Shown piece by piece: positions 52,789 to 61,886 of a DNA stretch of 64,000 nucleotides. The DNA is taken from assembly GCA_018110825.1 (NCBI GenBank), contig JAGBCL010000095.1, forward strand, positions 1-64,000, given 5' to 3'. The notes below the pieces were generated by a model. The model worked only from the letters and a program-made list of their open reading frames with translations, had not been told where the DNA came from and made no database searches. The DNA is from Oscillospiraceae bacterium (lineage in GTDB: Bacteria; Bacillota; Clostridia; Oscillospirales; Ruminococcaceae). The position numbers and the translations under genes were made by a program. The first letter of the stretch is position 1, and each line of letters starts with the position of its first letter.

Positions 52789-53994
52789 TTATTTAGTATC
52801 TCCATTTGTTTCAGAAGCCGCAGGTACTGCAGCTGGCGGTGCAGGATTAGCGGTACGTCTGAAAAACATTTTCTGTACTCGTTTACTGCGGCTACGTAGA
52901 CGTTTTACAATGGATTCGCGGAACAGTGCGTAAACGACAGATGATGCAGGAATCATTATCAGCATGCCAACAACGCCCATAAGCTTGCCGCCTATTGTTA
53001 CCACAAAGAGAACCCATATTGCAGGGAGGCCAACACTTTCGCCAACAACTTTAGGGTAGATAAGATTGCCCTCAATCTGCTGAATTACGAGGAATACAAT
53101 TACAAAAACGAGTGCCTGAACAGGGTTATCCATGAATATGAGAAATGCACCTATGAAGCAGCCGATAAATGCACCGACCAGTGGAATAAGTGCAGTGAAA
53201 GCGATAAGTACGCTTATAAGAGCAACATAATTCATTCGCAGAATGAGCATTACAACCGCAAACATACAACCGAGAATAACCGCTTCAAGGCATTGTCCCG
53301 AAAGGAAGCTTGAAAAAGTTCTGCTTGCCTGTGCAGCGATTTCAAGAGTTCTGTCAGCGATTTTTTCAGGTGCAAGAGCATAAAGAATCATTTTTGCCTG
53401 ATTGCCGAGACGTTCTTTCTGAATAAGAATATATATTGCAAAAACGAATCCGATAAATGCTGATACAATTCCATTCACTGCATTTGCCGCTACATCAATG
53501 GTTGATGAAACACCGTCCTGAACCCAGCCGGAAACTGAGGTCATTATTCCACTCCAGTCAATGGATAATTTGGAAATTGTGCTTTGAATCTGCGGATAAT
53601 CCTTAAACAGGTTTTCAATGTATTCTTTTGCTTTGTCCATAAACTCAGGTATTCTGCTGCCAAGGTTCTTAATTGTTTCTACAAGCTGTGGGACAACAAG
53701 AATAACAACTGCTGCTACTATTGCTGCAATTATAAGGAGTGTCAGTATAAGCGCAACAGGACGATGCGCCTTTTTCAGCTTGTTGCTCTTGGAAAATAAT
53801 TTTTTCTCAATAGCTCTCATTGGTACATTAACTACAAAAGCAATTGCCGCACCTACTGCAAACGGCATGAATATTGCTGCCAGTCCCGCAAGGAATCCCA
53901 TAACCGTACTGAAATTGCGGAATATAGCAAAAATAATCGCAGCAGCAGTAATTATTCCGATGATTTTCCAAATTGTCTTTTTATCCAAAGTCAT
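52789..53994 (-). CDS. AI-2E-family transporter (PerM/YdiK type)
   Basis: A 401-residue membrane protein with about eight helices and the family's large extracytoplasmic loop (about 115-190). The IPLVGAFIGCFIGAFLIF and IEGNLIYPKVVGESVGLPAIWVL blocks are characteristic. Members include TqsA (autoinducer export) and Na+/H+ antiporters, so substrate prediction is unsafe. The ATG at 53994 follows AAAGGA by 8 nt; an upstream ATG at 54057 lies inside cls. The basic C-terminal tail is Pro/Ala-rich. Confidence 0.9.
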   Translation of the reverse strand: MTLDKKTIWKIIGIITAAAIIFAIFRNFSTVMGFLAGLAAIFMPFAVGAAIAFVVNVPMRAIEKKLFSKSNKLKKAHRPVALILTLLIIAAIVAAVVILVVPQLVETIKNLGSRIPEFMDKAKEYIENLFKDYPQIQSTISKLSIDWSGIMTSVSGWVQDGVSSTIDVAANAVNGIVSAFIGFVFAIYILIQKERLGNQAKMILYALAPEKIADRTLEIAAQASRTFSSFLSGQCLEAVILGCMFAVVMLILRMNYVALISVLIAFTALIPLVGAFIGCFIGAFLIFMDNPVQALVFVIVFLVIQQIEGNLIYPKVVGESVGLPAIWVLFVVTIGGKLMGVVGMLIMIPASSVVYALFRESIVKRLRSRSKRVQKMFFRRTANPAPPAAVPAASETNGDTK

Positions 53995-54016
53995 AGATTG
54001 TATCCTTTCTTTACAA

Positions 54017-55579
54017 TTACATAAGTGGTGCAAACAGTCGCAGAATACGTCCTGCAAGTTGTTTGAATATATTGTATTTCAGACAGTCACTGAGAGTTAT
54101 TTCCACGCATTTTTTCAAGGTTTCCTGCATGTCCTGTTCAATCTGCTCAACAACAGGGCTGTTATAGAAATAGCATGCACATTCGAAATGAAGGAACAAG
54201 CTTCTGTAATCAAGATTAATTGAACCCACAACACCCCTGACCCCATCGCTGGCAAAAGCTTTTGAGTGAACAAATCCGGGTGTGTATTCATAAATGCTTA
54301 CGCCGGCCCGTATTAGCTCGGCATAGTATGAACGTGCCAGCAGGTATGCGTAAACTTTGTCAGGAATATGGGGCATAATGATTTTTACATCAACGCCGCG
54401 TTTTGCCGCATAAGTGAGAGCCTGAGTCATTTCATTGTCAAGAATAAGATATGGTGTCATAATATGAACATATCTTTCTGCACGGTTGATAATATCCATA
54501 TAGACAGTTTGCCCGACGTTCTCATTATCAAGGGGACTATCGCCATATGGAAGCACAAATCCATCAGTACAAAGCTTTCTTTCTTCAAGTTCAGGAAAAT
54601 CGGAACGTATATACTGTTCGTATTTGTCCTCTTTTCCTATGTCATTGATGTTCCAGCTTTGCAGAAACATAATTGTGAACCCTGCCACAGCCTCACCCTT
54701 AATCATAACGGCATTGTCCTTCCAATGACCGAAACGTTCACGCCGGTTTATATATTCATCGGCAAGATTTATTCCTCCCGTGAAAGCGGTGTGTCCGTCA
54801 ATAACCATGATTTTTCTGTGGTCACGGTTGTTCTGTACCGTAGAAAGCACAGGCTTTATCGGTGAGAATATTCTGCATTTTATTCCCTTTGCAGCAAGCT
54901 GATTCGAGTAGTTATGCGGAACAAGCGTAAGGCTGCACATTCCGTCATACATAAAGCGGACATCGACTCCCTGACTTGCTTTGCGGACAAGAATTTCGAG
55001 AATAGTGTCCCACATTTCGCCAGGTTCGACGATGAAATATTCCATAAATATAAATTTTTCTGCCTTTTCGAGTTCATCAATCATCGAAGCAAAAGCGTCT
55101 TCACCGATTGAATAATATTCAGCATAGGTATTGTTCCATATAGGATAACCTGCATGAAGCTTCATATAAACAGCAAGATTTCTTTCCTGCATACTCTTTT
55201 CTTCAAGTTTTTCAAGGGTAACCTTGTTCTGGGGAATAAAAGGTGAGGTTTTGTCAATAAGGTCAAGTATGCGCCTGTTCATGATATGGGTACCGAGTTC
55301 AAGCTTTGCGTAAAGATACATGATTGTTCCGAAAACGGGAATAAGCATTACCGGAACAACCCATGAAAGCTTATAGTATGGATTGGTATTGTCGTTGATA
55401 ATCCATATAAGAACGATTGCTGACATAATTATTGAAGCAACTGAAAAATAAGCAAAACTGTCACTGAAGAAGTTGAGTCCGATTACGATTATCGAAATCT
55501 GAATTGCAAGGCCGAGAACTACAACCATAGTTCTGCCGAATAGAATTTTAAACAGATTTTTTAATTTCCTGCCTATCAC
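54017..55579 (-). CDS. cls: Cardiolipin synthase (phospholipase D family)
   Basis: About 520 residues: two N-terminal membrane helices (about 15-60), then two PLD domains. The first has HRKIMVIDGHTAFTGG and the second HSKAFASDG, the HxK(x)4D catalytic pairs, with GSINLDYRS after the second. It joins two phosphatidylglycerol molecules into cardiolipin. A GTG start at 55579 is chosen because GGAGG is 5 nt upstream; the GTG at 55597 precedes that site. It is first in an operon with the AI-2E-type transporter. Confidence 0.94.
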   Translation of the reverse strand: MIGRKLKNLFKILFGRTMVVVLGLAIQISIIVIGLNFFSDSFAYFSVASIIMSAIVLIWIINDNTNPYYKLSWVVPVMLIPVFGTIMYLYAKLELGTHIMNRRILDLIDKTSPFIPQNKVTLEKLEEKSMQERNLAVYMKLHAGYPIWNNTYAEYYSIGEDAFASMIDELEKAEKFIFMEYFIVEPGEMWDTILEILVRKASQGVDVRFMYDGMCSLTLVPHNYSNQLAAKGIKCRIFSPIKPVLSTVQNNRDHRKIMVIDGHTAFTGGINLADEYINRRERFGHWKDNAVMIKGEAVAGFTIMFLQSWNINDIGKEDKYEQYIRSDFPELEERKLCTDGFVLPYGDSPLDNENVGQTVYMDIINRAERYVHIMTPYLILDNEMTQALTYAAKRGVDVKIIMPHIPDKVYAYLLARSYYAELIRAGVSIYEYTPGFVHSKAFASDGVRGVVGSINLDYRSLFLHFECACYFYNSPVVEQIEQDMQETLKKCVEITLSDCLKYNIFKQLAGRILRLFAPLM

Positions 55580-55615
55580 AGTTACCTCCTTTAGCACGCT
55601 GAAATATTAATATAC

Positions 55616-55644
55616 ATTTTACAACTGCCGCAGAAAATTGTCAA
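55616..55644 (-). promoter_or_regulatory. cls promoter
   Basis: Minus-strand TTGACA (55639-55644), a 17-bp spacer and TAAAAT (55616-55621). Confidence 0.8.
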
Positions 55645-55695
55645 GTTAAAAACGGCTGTTTTATGTGACAAGTTGGTGAAACATTGAGAAACTGC

Positions 55696-55724
55696 TTGTT
55701 ATTCGGAAAAATATGTGGTATACT
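55696..55724 (+). promoter_or_regulatory. Promoter of the RING-like protein gene
   Basis: TTGTTA (55696-55701), a 17-bp spacer containing CGGAAAAATATGTGG, and TATACT (55719-55724). Confidence 0.8.
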
Positions 55725-55759
55725 GTGTTTAACATATATTTACTATGGAGGCTTATCTG

Positions 55760-56767
55760 ATGTCAGAATATATTGGTACGCGATGCATTGTGTGCAGTGA
55801 AAAATTTACTTCGGAGGACGATATTGTTGTTTGTCCCGAATGCGGTACTCCATATCATCGTGACTGTTACAACAAGGAAGGAAAATGCGTCAATGATGCC
55901 CTTCACAAGTCGGGCGGAAGCTGGAAGCCTGCTTATGATACCGGAAGCGGAAATGCAGAGTATACAGCAGTAGTTTGCCGTCACTGCGGGAATGTAAATC
56001 CGCCTCTTACACTTTTCTGTAAAAGATGCGGTATGCCGTCTGAGAATATCCGCTGTGAAAGCGATAAGGCAGCGCAGATATTCAACGGTGTTGATATAAA
56101 TGAAAATCCCGATGCCTATAATCAGAATATGAATGGAAATACGGCTTTTAACCCGTATTTCATTAATTTTTCTGACCCGCTTTGCGGCTTTAATCCCGAT
56201 GAAGATGTGGATGGCGTAAAGATGGCGGATTTAGGAGATTTTGTCGGTTCAAATACACATTATTACCTGCCGATTTTCAAACGCATGAAGGAGATAGAAA
56301 GAGTTTACAGCCTGAATTTCTGTGCAATGCTCTTTCCTGAACTGTATTTCTCATACCGTAAAATGCCGCTTATAGCACTTGCTGCGTGGATAGGAAGAAT
56401 TATTTCTCAGATTCCTCAGGTAATTGTAATGCTTACGCAGGTTGAAGGAATGGGTGCGCTTTCTGAAATGGCTGCATCAATCGACGTAACAAGCAATGCC
56501 TTTCGCGGTGTTATTATGATTGGCTATGCAATATTTTATTCACTTATGTTTATTCTGGGCTTTAATGCCAACAGATTTTATTTTCGTTCAGCGGTAAAGA
56601 AAATTAAAAAAGTGAAAGCCGTTTCTGACGGCAGGGATACAAGAGGTGAAATAGTACGCAAGGGCGGAACTTCTGCTCTGTTGCTGGTGCTTTTCATATT
56701 ACTCATGGTTATGCCATATGGAATATTTTATTTTATGCAGTTTGTCCCTGCTTTGGGAATGCTGTAA
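55760..56767 (+). CDS. Bacterial RING-like zinc-finger membrane protein
   Basis: A 335-residue protein. The N terminus has a RING-like cross-brace (CIVCSEKFTSEDDIVVCPEC, then YHRDC and C), residues about 9-45. A zinc ribbon follows (CRHCG...CKRCG, about 75-95), then an Asn-rich linker. The C-terminal half has three to four membrane helices (about 205-230, 255-280, 305-330) in a DUF2628-like arrangement. Function is unknown; prokaryotic RING-like domains are described but rarely characterised. The ATG at 55760 follows GGAGG by 8 nt. An orphan lipoprotein gene follows after 17 bp. Confidence 0.82.
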   Translation: MSEYIGTRCIVCSEKFTSEDDIVVCPECGTPYHRDCYNKEGKCVNDALHKSGGSWKPAYDTGSGNAEYTAVVCRHCGNVNPPLTLFCKRCGMPSENIRCESDKAAQIFNGVDINENPDAYNQNMNGNTAFNPYFINFSDPLCGFNPDEDVDGVKMADLGDFVGSNTHYYLPIFKRMKEIERVYSLNFCAMLFPELYFSYRKMPLIALAAWIGRIISQIPQVIVMLTQVEGMGALSEMAASIDVTSNAFRGVIMIGYAIFYSLMFILGFNANRFYFRSAVKKIKKVKAVSDGRDTRGEIVRKGGTSALLLVLFILLMVMPYGIFYFMQFVPALGML

Positions 56768-56784
56768 CAATAAAGGAGCTGCTT

Positions 56785-57819
56785 ATGAAATTTAGAAGAT
56801 TAACTGCGGTTATAGCTGCATCAGCAATAGCACTTTCGATGTCAGCATGCCGTGATGATTACACCCGTGAAGGCGGTTTGATTACAACAGCAGACCCGGA
56901 GGTTATGAAAGAACATATAGAAACAACGGTTATAAAGGGAGAACTTACACTGGAAGAAACTGTTCAACATACTGTTGAAGCAAGTTCAAAGCTTGTTGTT
57001 GACCGTGAAAACACTCTTATAGGAGCACCTGCCAGGGTTGAAAAAATTGTTTCGTGTTCGCCTGAAATTACTCAGATGCTTATTGAACTCGGACTCGGCA
57101 GTAAAATTGTCGCTGCCGATGTTGATTCTGCGGGTGTTGCAGGTGTAAGTCCGACAATATGTACGTTGCACCGTAAAATCATCACTGTTTCAGCAATGGC
57201 AGAAATTGCACCCGATGCAATAATTATTGACGGTACTTCAGCTGATACAGTATATACAAATTTAAAATCAGCAGAATTCAATGTTGCATGTATCCCTGCG
57301 GCTTCATCAATAGAGGATGTAAAGCTTAACATAGATTTCCTTGCTTCATATCTTTCCGTTGAAGAAAAAGGTGCCGAAGTAACAGGAGAAATTGACAGAG
57401 TTGTTAACGATATAAGAGTAAAAGCCGAAACGATTGATGTAAAACGCAAGGCTTATTTTGAAGAACAGTCTGTCCCTGAGTTGAGGGCATACGGAAGCGG
57501 TACTCTGGCATGGGATATTGCAGAGCTTGTGGGTGCAATAGCTGTATTTCCCGAACAAGTCGGGGTAGCATCTGTAACTTCAGATGATGTTATCCGTGCA
57601 AACCCTGATATAATTCTTACGAGCGTTGCATATGACGGTTACGATATCAATGAAATCAAGACCCGTACAGGATGGAATAAAATCAATGCTGTAAAAAATG
57701 GTGCAATATATCAGGTGAGTGAGATTAGTCAGACAGCTTCTGTTACTGATAGCATTTACGAAATTGCAAAGGCGATTTATCCTGAATTATATACGGATGA
57801 TGCAGCTTCTGTTGCATAA
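56785..57819 (+). CDS. BtuF/FhuD-like substrate-binding lipoprotein, orphan
   Basis: A 344-residue protein with lipobox SMSAC (Cys22) and then a Peripla_BP_2 (type III) fold. RVEKIVSCSPEITQMLIELGLGSKIVAAD opens the domain, followed by a long linking helix and a C-terminal lobe ending in GAIYQVSE. Family members bind cobalamin, haem or siderophores. No FecCD permease or ATPase is adjacent; instead it follows a RING-like membrane protein gene by 17 bp. It may share a distant transporter or act as a sensor. Start at ATG with AAAGGAG 7-8 nt upstream. Confidence 0.88.
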   Translation: MKFRRLTAVIAASAIALSMSACRDDYTREGGLITTADPEVMKEHIETTVIKGELTLEETVQHTVEASSKLVVDRENTLIGAPARVEKIVSCSPEITQMLIELGLGSKIVAADVDSAGVAGVSPTICTLHRKIITVSAMAEIAPDAIIIDGTSADTVYTNLKSAEFNVACIPAASSIEDVKLNIDFLASYLSVEEKGAEVTGEIDRVVNDIRVKAETIDVKRKAYFEEQSVPELRAYGSGTLAWDIAELVGAIAVFPEQVGVASVTSDDVIRANPDIILTSVAYDGYDINEIKTRTGWNKINAVKNGAIYQVSEISQTASVTDSIYEIAKAIYPELYTDDAASVA

Positions 57820-57860
57820 AAAAATCCTGCTTTGTCATACGATAAAGCAGGATTTCTGTT
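57820..57860. terminator. Bidirectional terminator
   Basis: AAATCCTGCTTT pairs with AAAGCAGGATTT around a 10-nt loop, between convergent genes. Confidence 0.85.
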
Positions 57861-58786
57861 TATATAATAGCTTCCAGTTCTTCAAGATTGAACGGCGTTT
57901 TTTGGTAAACACAGTAATTGAGCCAGTTCGAGAAGAGCAGGTTTGCATGTGCACGCCAGTTGAAATAAGGAGGCTGGGATGGGTCATCATACGGGAAATA
58001 ATGCTTTGGCACATCAATCGGCAGACCCTTGTCCTTGTCACGGAAATATTCGTTGGCAAGAGTAAAGCGGTCATACTCAAAATGCCCCATAATGAAGAAC
58101 TGACGCTCAGTTTCATCAGCGATAATGTTCACGCCTGACTCGGGGGAAGAAGCGAGAATATGCAGCTGCTTAACCTTTTCCACGTCCATACGTTTGATTT
58201 CGGTATGACGGGAGTGGGGAACATTGAACTTTTCGTCAAACCCTCTGAGCAGCGGATGGTTGGTTACCTCAGCCTTGTGTGGGAAGATACCGAACATTTT
58301 TGCAGGAAGGTCATACTTAGGAACGTTATAATGATAATACAGACCTGCCTGTGCACCCCAGCAGATATGCCAGGTTGAATATACATTTTTCTTTGACCAT
58401 TCCATGATTGCGCAAAGTTCTTTCCAGTAGTCAACTTCCTCAAAAGGAATCTGCTCAACCGGAGCACCAGTGATAATAAGTCCGTCAAAACGCTGATTTT
58501 TTACATCATCAAAGGTTTTGTAGAACTTGGTAAGGTGTTCGATAGGCGTGTTTTTTGTAACGTGGCTTGCCATCTGGATGAGCTCGATATCTACCTGAAG
58601 CGGGGTGTTGGAAAGCAGACGGAGAATCTGAGTTTCTGTTTCGATTTTCTTCGGCATGAGGTTAACAATTGCGATACGCAGCGGACGTATATCCTGATGA
58701 GAAGCGGCGGTATCGGTCATAACAAAGATGTTTTCGTTGTTGAGTACTGCATAAGCAGGCAGATTATTAGGGATATTAATTGGCAT
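57860..58786 (-). CDS. metA: Homoserine O-acetyltransferase MetA
   Basis: A 308-residue class I glutamine amidotransferase-like fold, first committed step of methionine synthesis. The nucleophile is Cys142 in HICWGAQAG. Glu111 in TGAPVEQ is the residue that in Bacillus-type MetA selects acetyl-CoA (Gly in the succinyl-CoA enzymes), so acetylation is predicted despite the usual 'succinyltransferase' label. It lies 21 bp after a lipoprotein gene on the same strand, and no SAM riboswitch was found. AAAGGAG precedes the ATG. Confidence 0.95.
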   Translation of the reverse strand: MPINIPNNLPAYAVLNNENIFVMTDTAASHQDIRPLRIAIVNLMPKKIETETQILRLLSNTPLQVDIELIQMASHVTKNTPIEHLTKFYKTFDDVKNQRFDGLIITGAPVEQIPFEEVDYWKELCAIMEWSKKNVYSTWHICWGAQAGLYYHYNVPKYDLPAKMFGIFPHKAEVTNHPLLRGFDEKFNVPHSRHTEIKRMDVEKVKQLHILASSPESGVNIIADETERQFFIMGHFEYDRFTLANEYFRDKDKGLPIDVPKHYFPYDDPSQPPYFNWRAHANLLFSNWLNYCVYQKTPFNLEELEAII

Positions 58787-58807
58787 TATGTAAACTCCTT
58801 TGAAAGA

Positions 58808-59335
58808 TTATTCCGAGGGTAAAGTTGTTTCCGTTGTTGTTTCGGGAACAAATTCTGTCGGTGCGGTATCCGCAGGAACAGTCTGTATATGAACTTTATC
58901 TGTTTCGGGAAGTTGAATTGTGAATGTTGGGGAAGCTGTTGAGGTTTCCTCTGTCCCGCTGTTTTCTGGAACAGTTGTGACAGCGGTTGTGCCGTTATCT
59001 GCGGAAACGTCGGGACGAGCTGCTTTTTCAAGCCGTGCAGCAGTGTCAAGCTGAGGCTTATCCATAGGCGGAATATCAATCTGGGCAATATCTGCCCTGC
59101 CGCCGTTCAGGTCAACTGTTGGTGGCAGATGGTAGTAATACACATCTGTACCGGTTGTAGTCGGAGGTGTATAGGTTTCCATATATTCACTGTAGGTATC
59201 GGCAGGAACTGTTGTGGCTGTTGTTACAATTGTAAGAGGAGTATGTTCATGGTATACATACTCTGGTGGTTTCTCTTTTTCACAGCCGCAAAGGGTAAGT
59301 GCCGAAAGAATAATAATCAAGTAATATTTTTTCAT
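58808..59335 (-). CDS. Thr/Pro-rich lipoprotein, possibly leaderless mRNA
   Basis: A 175-residue protein with lipobox LTLCGC (Cys at 16 or 18). The rest is low-complexity Thr/Pro/Glu sequence (TYTPPTTTGTDVYYYHLPP; later TTTETTLPSE) with little sign of a folded domain. The ATG at 59335 has no Shine-Dalgarno and lies only about 10 nt from a strong -10 box, so the transcript should start within a few nucleotides of the ATG. It is upstream of metA, which it may help express. Confidence 0.72.
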   Translation of the reverse strand: MKKYYLIIILSALTLCGCEKEKPPEYVYHEHTPLTIVTTATTVPADTYSEYMETYTPPTTTGTDVYYYHLPPTVDLNGGRADIAQIDIPPMDKPQLDTAARLEKAARPDVSADNGTTAVTTVPENSGTEETSTASPTFTIQLPETDKVHIQTVPADTAPTEFVPETTTETTLPSE

Positions 59336-59344
59336 AATATAAAC

Positions 59345-59373
59345 ATTGTACCACATATTTTTCCCGTTTTCAA
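59345..59373 (-). promoter_or_regulatory. Promoter of the Thr/Pro-rich lipoprotein and metA
   Basis: Minus-strand TTGAAA (59368-59373), a 17-bp spacer GGGAAAAATATGTGG, and TACAAT (59345-59350). The predicted start site is about 59338, 3 nt from the ATG. Confidence 0.78.
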
Positions 59374-59399
59374 GTCATATTTTATACAACGGCATATCA

Positions 59400-59428
59400 T
59401 TGACAGTATAGTGTAATTATGGTATAAT
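59400..59428 (+). promoter_or_regulatory. manA operon promoter
   Basis: TTGACA (59400-59405), a 17-bp spacer ending in TATGG, and TATAAT (59423-59428), close to full consensus. Confidence 0.88.
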
Positions 59429-59465
59429 ATAAGTTGGATTTTAATAAGATTTTGGAGGTTTTTCT

Positions 59466-60425
59466 ATGTATCCAATAAAGCTTACACCTGCATTCAAGGA
59501 CTATCTCTGGGGCGGAACACGCCTTCGTGACGACTTCGGCAAGGACTGTGACTACGACAAGGTTGCTGAAAGCTGGGAGCTTTCCTGCCATAAGGACGGT
59601 GCTTCTGTTGTTGCAAACGGTGAGTACGCAGGCAAGACACTTGCACAGTATATCGAAGCAGAGGGCAAGGCTGTTCTCGGCAAGAACTGCGAACGCTTTG
59701 AACAGTTTCCTATTCTTATAAAGCTTATAGACGCGAAGGACAACCTTTCCGTTCAGGTTCACCCTAACAATGAGTATGCTCAGCGAGTTGAGGGTGAGTA
59801 CGGCAAGACAGAGATGTGGTACATCGTTGACTGCGACGAGGGTGCAGAGCTTCTCTACGGCTTTAAAAAGGAAGTTACAAAGGAAGAATTTGCCGCAAGA
59901 ATCAATGACAATACTCTCCTTGAAATCACACAGTCCGTTCCTGTCAAGAAGGGCGATGTGTTCTTCATTGAGGCGGGTACGCTCCACGCTATCGGCAAGG
60001 GTATCCTTATTGCTGAAATTCAGCAGAATTCCAACACTACATACCGCATTTACGACTACGGCAGAGTAGGTGCTGACGGCAAGCCGAGAGAGCTTCACAT
60101 TGACAAGGCTGTTGAGGTTACCGACCTTTGCCCTGCAAAGCCTTATCCTGCAACAAAGGCTTTTGAGGAAAACGGTGCGGTAAAGCGTCTGCTTTCAAAG
60201 TGCGAGTATTTTACAGTTTACTCCGTTGATGTGGCTGAAAAGGCTTGTTTCAACGCTGACGAAACTTCTTTCCATAACGTGCTTATCCTTGAGGGTAACG
60301 CTGAGCTTGTCTGCGGCGATACAACACTTTCCCTCAAGAAGGGCGACAGCGTGTTTGTTCCTGCAAACTGCGGTGAATATACAATTGCGGGCAGCTTCAA
60401 GTCCGTATTTACAAGAATAGACTAA
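59466..60425 (+). CDS. manA: Mannose-6-phosphate isomerase, class I
   Basis: A 319-residue cupin enzyme of the short Firmicutes type: KLTPAFKDYLWGG at the start, metal-site residues in VQVHPNN (QxH) and EAGTLHAIGKG, and YDYGR. It interconverts mannose 6-phosphate and fructose 6-phosphate. GGAGG lies 7 nt before the ATG. It heads a plus-strand run with a MATE transporter, glucokinase, DUF4375 and a lipoprotein. Codon use is strongly biased. Confidence 0.96.
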   Translation: MYPIKLTPAFKDYLWGGTRLRDDFGKDCDYDKVAESWELSCHKDGASVVANGEYAGKTLAQYIEAEGKAVLGKNCERFEQFPILIKLIDAKDNLSVQVHPNNEYAQRVEGEYGKTEMWYIVDCDEGAELLYGFKKEVTKEEFAARINDNTLLEITQSVPVKKGDVFFIEAGTLHAIGKGILIAEIQQNSNTTYRIYDYGRVGADGKPRELHIDKAVEVTDLCPAKPYPATKAFEENGAVKRLLSKCEYFTVYSVDVAEKACFNADETSFHNVLILEGNAELVCGDTTLSLKKGDSVFVPANCGEYTIAGSFKSVFTRID

Positions 60426-60477
60426 TCGGCATTTCACCTTTTTGCAGGGTGTAATGTCTTGCAAAAGAGGTAAAACA

Positions 60478-61866
60478 ATGACTATCAAAAACTTATTCGG
60501 CGATAAAAAATTCTACAGAACCATTTTTTCGATAGCCGTTCCGATTATGATTCAGAACGGTATCACAAACTTTGTTGCACTGCTTGACAACATTATGATT
60601 GGTCAGGTCGGTACGGAACAGATGTCGGGCACGGCCATTGTCAATCAGCTGTTGTTCGTATTCAATCTGTGTATCTTTGGTATACTTGCGGGACCGGGTA
60701 TTTTCGGTGCGCAGTTCTTCGGCAAGGGTAGTACCGAGGGTGTAAGGCACACCTTCCGCTTCAAGGTTATTCTTGCGACAGTTATACTGCTGTTCGGTAT
60801 GCTGATACTGAACTTTTTCGATGACCAGCTTATCACGATGTATCTGACGGGCGAGGGCACCGAGGGAAACAAAGCACTGACACTTCAATCGGGCAAGGAA
60901 TATCTTTCGGTAATGATTATCGGACTTATTCCGTTCACGGTTTCTCAGGTATACGCTTCGACCCTGCGTGAAACGAACAAGACGCTTCCTCCGATGTTTG
61001 CGGGACTGGTTGCGGTGTTCACGAACCTTGCGTTCAACTGGATACTGATTTTCGGACACCTTGGTGCACCTGCAATGGGTGTAAAGGGTGCGGCGATTGC
61101 AACGGTTATATCACGTTTTGTTGAGTGCATAATAGTTGTGGTTTGGACTCACGCACACAAGCAGGAGAACGAGTTTATCATCGGTGCGTTCAGGAATATG
61201 CGTATTCCGCCTGAACTGATGAAGAAAATCCTTATCAGCGGGCTACCGCTGTTTGCGAACGAATTTCTCTGGTCGGCGGGTATGGCGGTGCTGAACAAGT
61301 GCTACTCCGAGAGGGGACTTGACGTTGTTGCGGCAACGAACATTTCCTCTACGATTTTCAACCTTTTCTCAGTAATTTTCATTGCGCTGGGCAACTCGGT
61401 GGGAATTATCGTGGGTCAAATTCTCGGCACAGGCGATATGAAAAAGGCAAGGGAAACCGACACGAAGCTTATCGTGTTCACAGTGCTTGCTGGTGCGCTT
61501 ACGGGCGGACTTATGGCGGCATTTTCTGGAGTGTTCCCGAATTTCTACAACACGACGGACAGCGTAAAAAGTATGGCGGGAAGCCTGATTATGATATCAG
61601 GTCTGTTTATGCCTTTTGCGGCATTTATGCACGCGACTTACTTTACTCTGCGTTCAGGCGGCAGAACCCTTGTCACATTCTTATTTGACAGCGCTTACGT
61701 CTGGGGTATCACGATACCTACGGCGCTGCTGCTTGTCAACTTCACGGACTTCGGCATACTGAACATTTACTTCTGCTGTCAGTTCGTGGACATTATCAAG
61801 GTTACAATAGGTCTTATTCTCGTTATCAAGGGAGTATGGCTGCGGAATATTGTTAAAAACGATTAA
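60478..61866 (+). CDS. MATE-family multidrug/metabolite exporter
   Basis: A 462-residue protein with 12 predicted helices in two MatE repeats. The N-terminal pattern IAVPIMIQNGITNFVALLDNIMIGQVG and the matching second-half LPLFANEFLWSAGMAVLNKCY are typical. It is an antiporter driven by H+ or Na+, with unknown substrate. The ATG at 60478 follows AGAGG by 7 nt; an earlier in-frame ATG at 60454 and a CTG/TTG lack one. It lies 52 bp after manA. Confidence 0.9.
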   Translation: MTIKNLFGDKKFYRTIFSIAVPIMIQNGITNFVALLDNIMIGQVGTEQMSGTAIVNQLLFVFNLCIFGILAGPGIFGAQFFGKGSTEGVRHTFRFKVILATVILLFGMLILNFFDDQLITMYLTGEGTEGNKALTLQSGKEYLSVMIIGLIPFTVSQVYASTLRETNKTLPPMFAGLVAVFTNLAFNWILIFGHLGAPAMGVKGAAIATVISRFVECIIVVVWTHAHKQENEFIIGAFRNMRIPPELMKKILISGLPLFANEFLWSAGMAVLNKCYSERGLDVVAATNISSTIFNLFSVIFIALGNSVGIIVGQILGTGDMKKARETDTKLIVFTVLAGALTGGLMAAFSGVFPNFYNTTDSVKSMAGSLIMISGLFMPFAAFMHATYFTLRSGGRTLVTFLFDSAYVWGITIPTALLLVNFTDFGILNIYFCCQFVDIIKVTIGLILVIKGVWLRNIVKND

Positions 61867-61886
61867 ATCAAAAGGAGAAGAAGATT

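Noticed and set aside
52580-52789. Short minus-strand ORF of 69 codons
   Set aside because: It spans the terminator of the cls operon and the promoter of the dehydrogenase gene, and has no recognisable product.
58787-58807. SAM riboswitch upstream of metA
   Set aside because: The gap is only 21 bp and the upstream lipoprotein gene leaves no room; no S-box-like pairing was seen.
60425-60477. Hairpin between manA and the MATE gene
   Set aside because: Only weak TTTGCA/TGCAAA pairing without a T run; not a convincing terminator.
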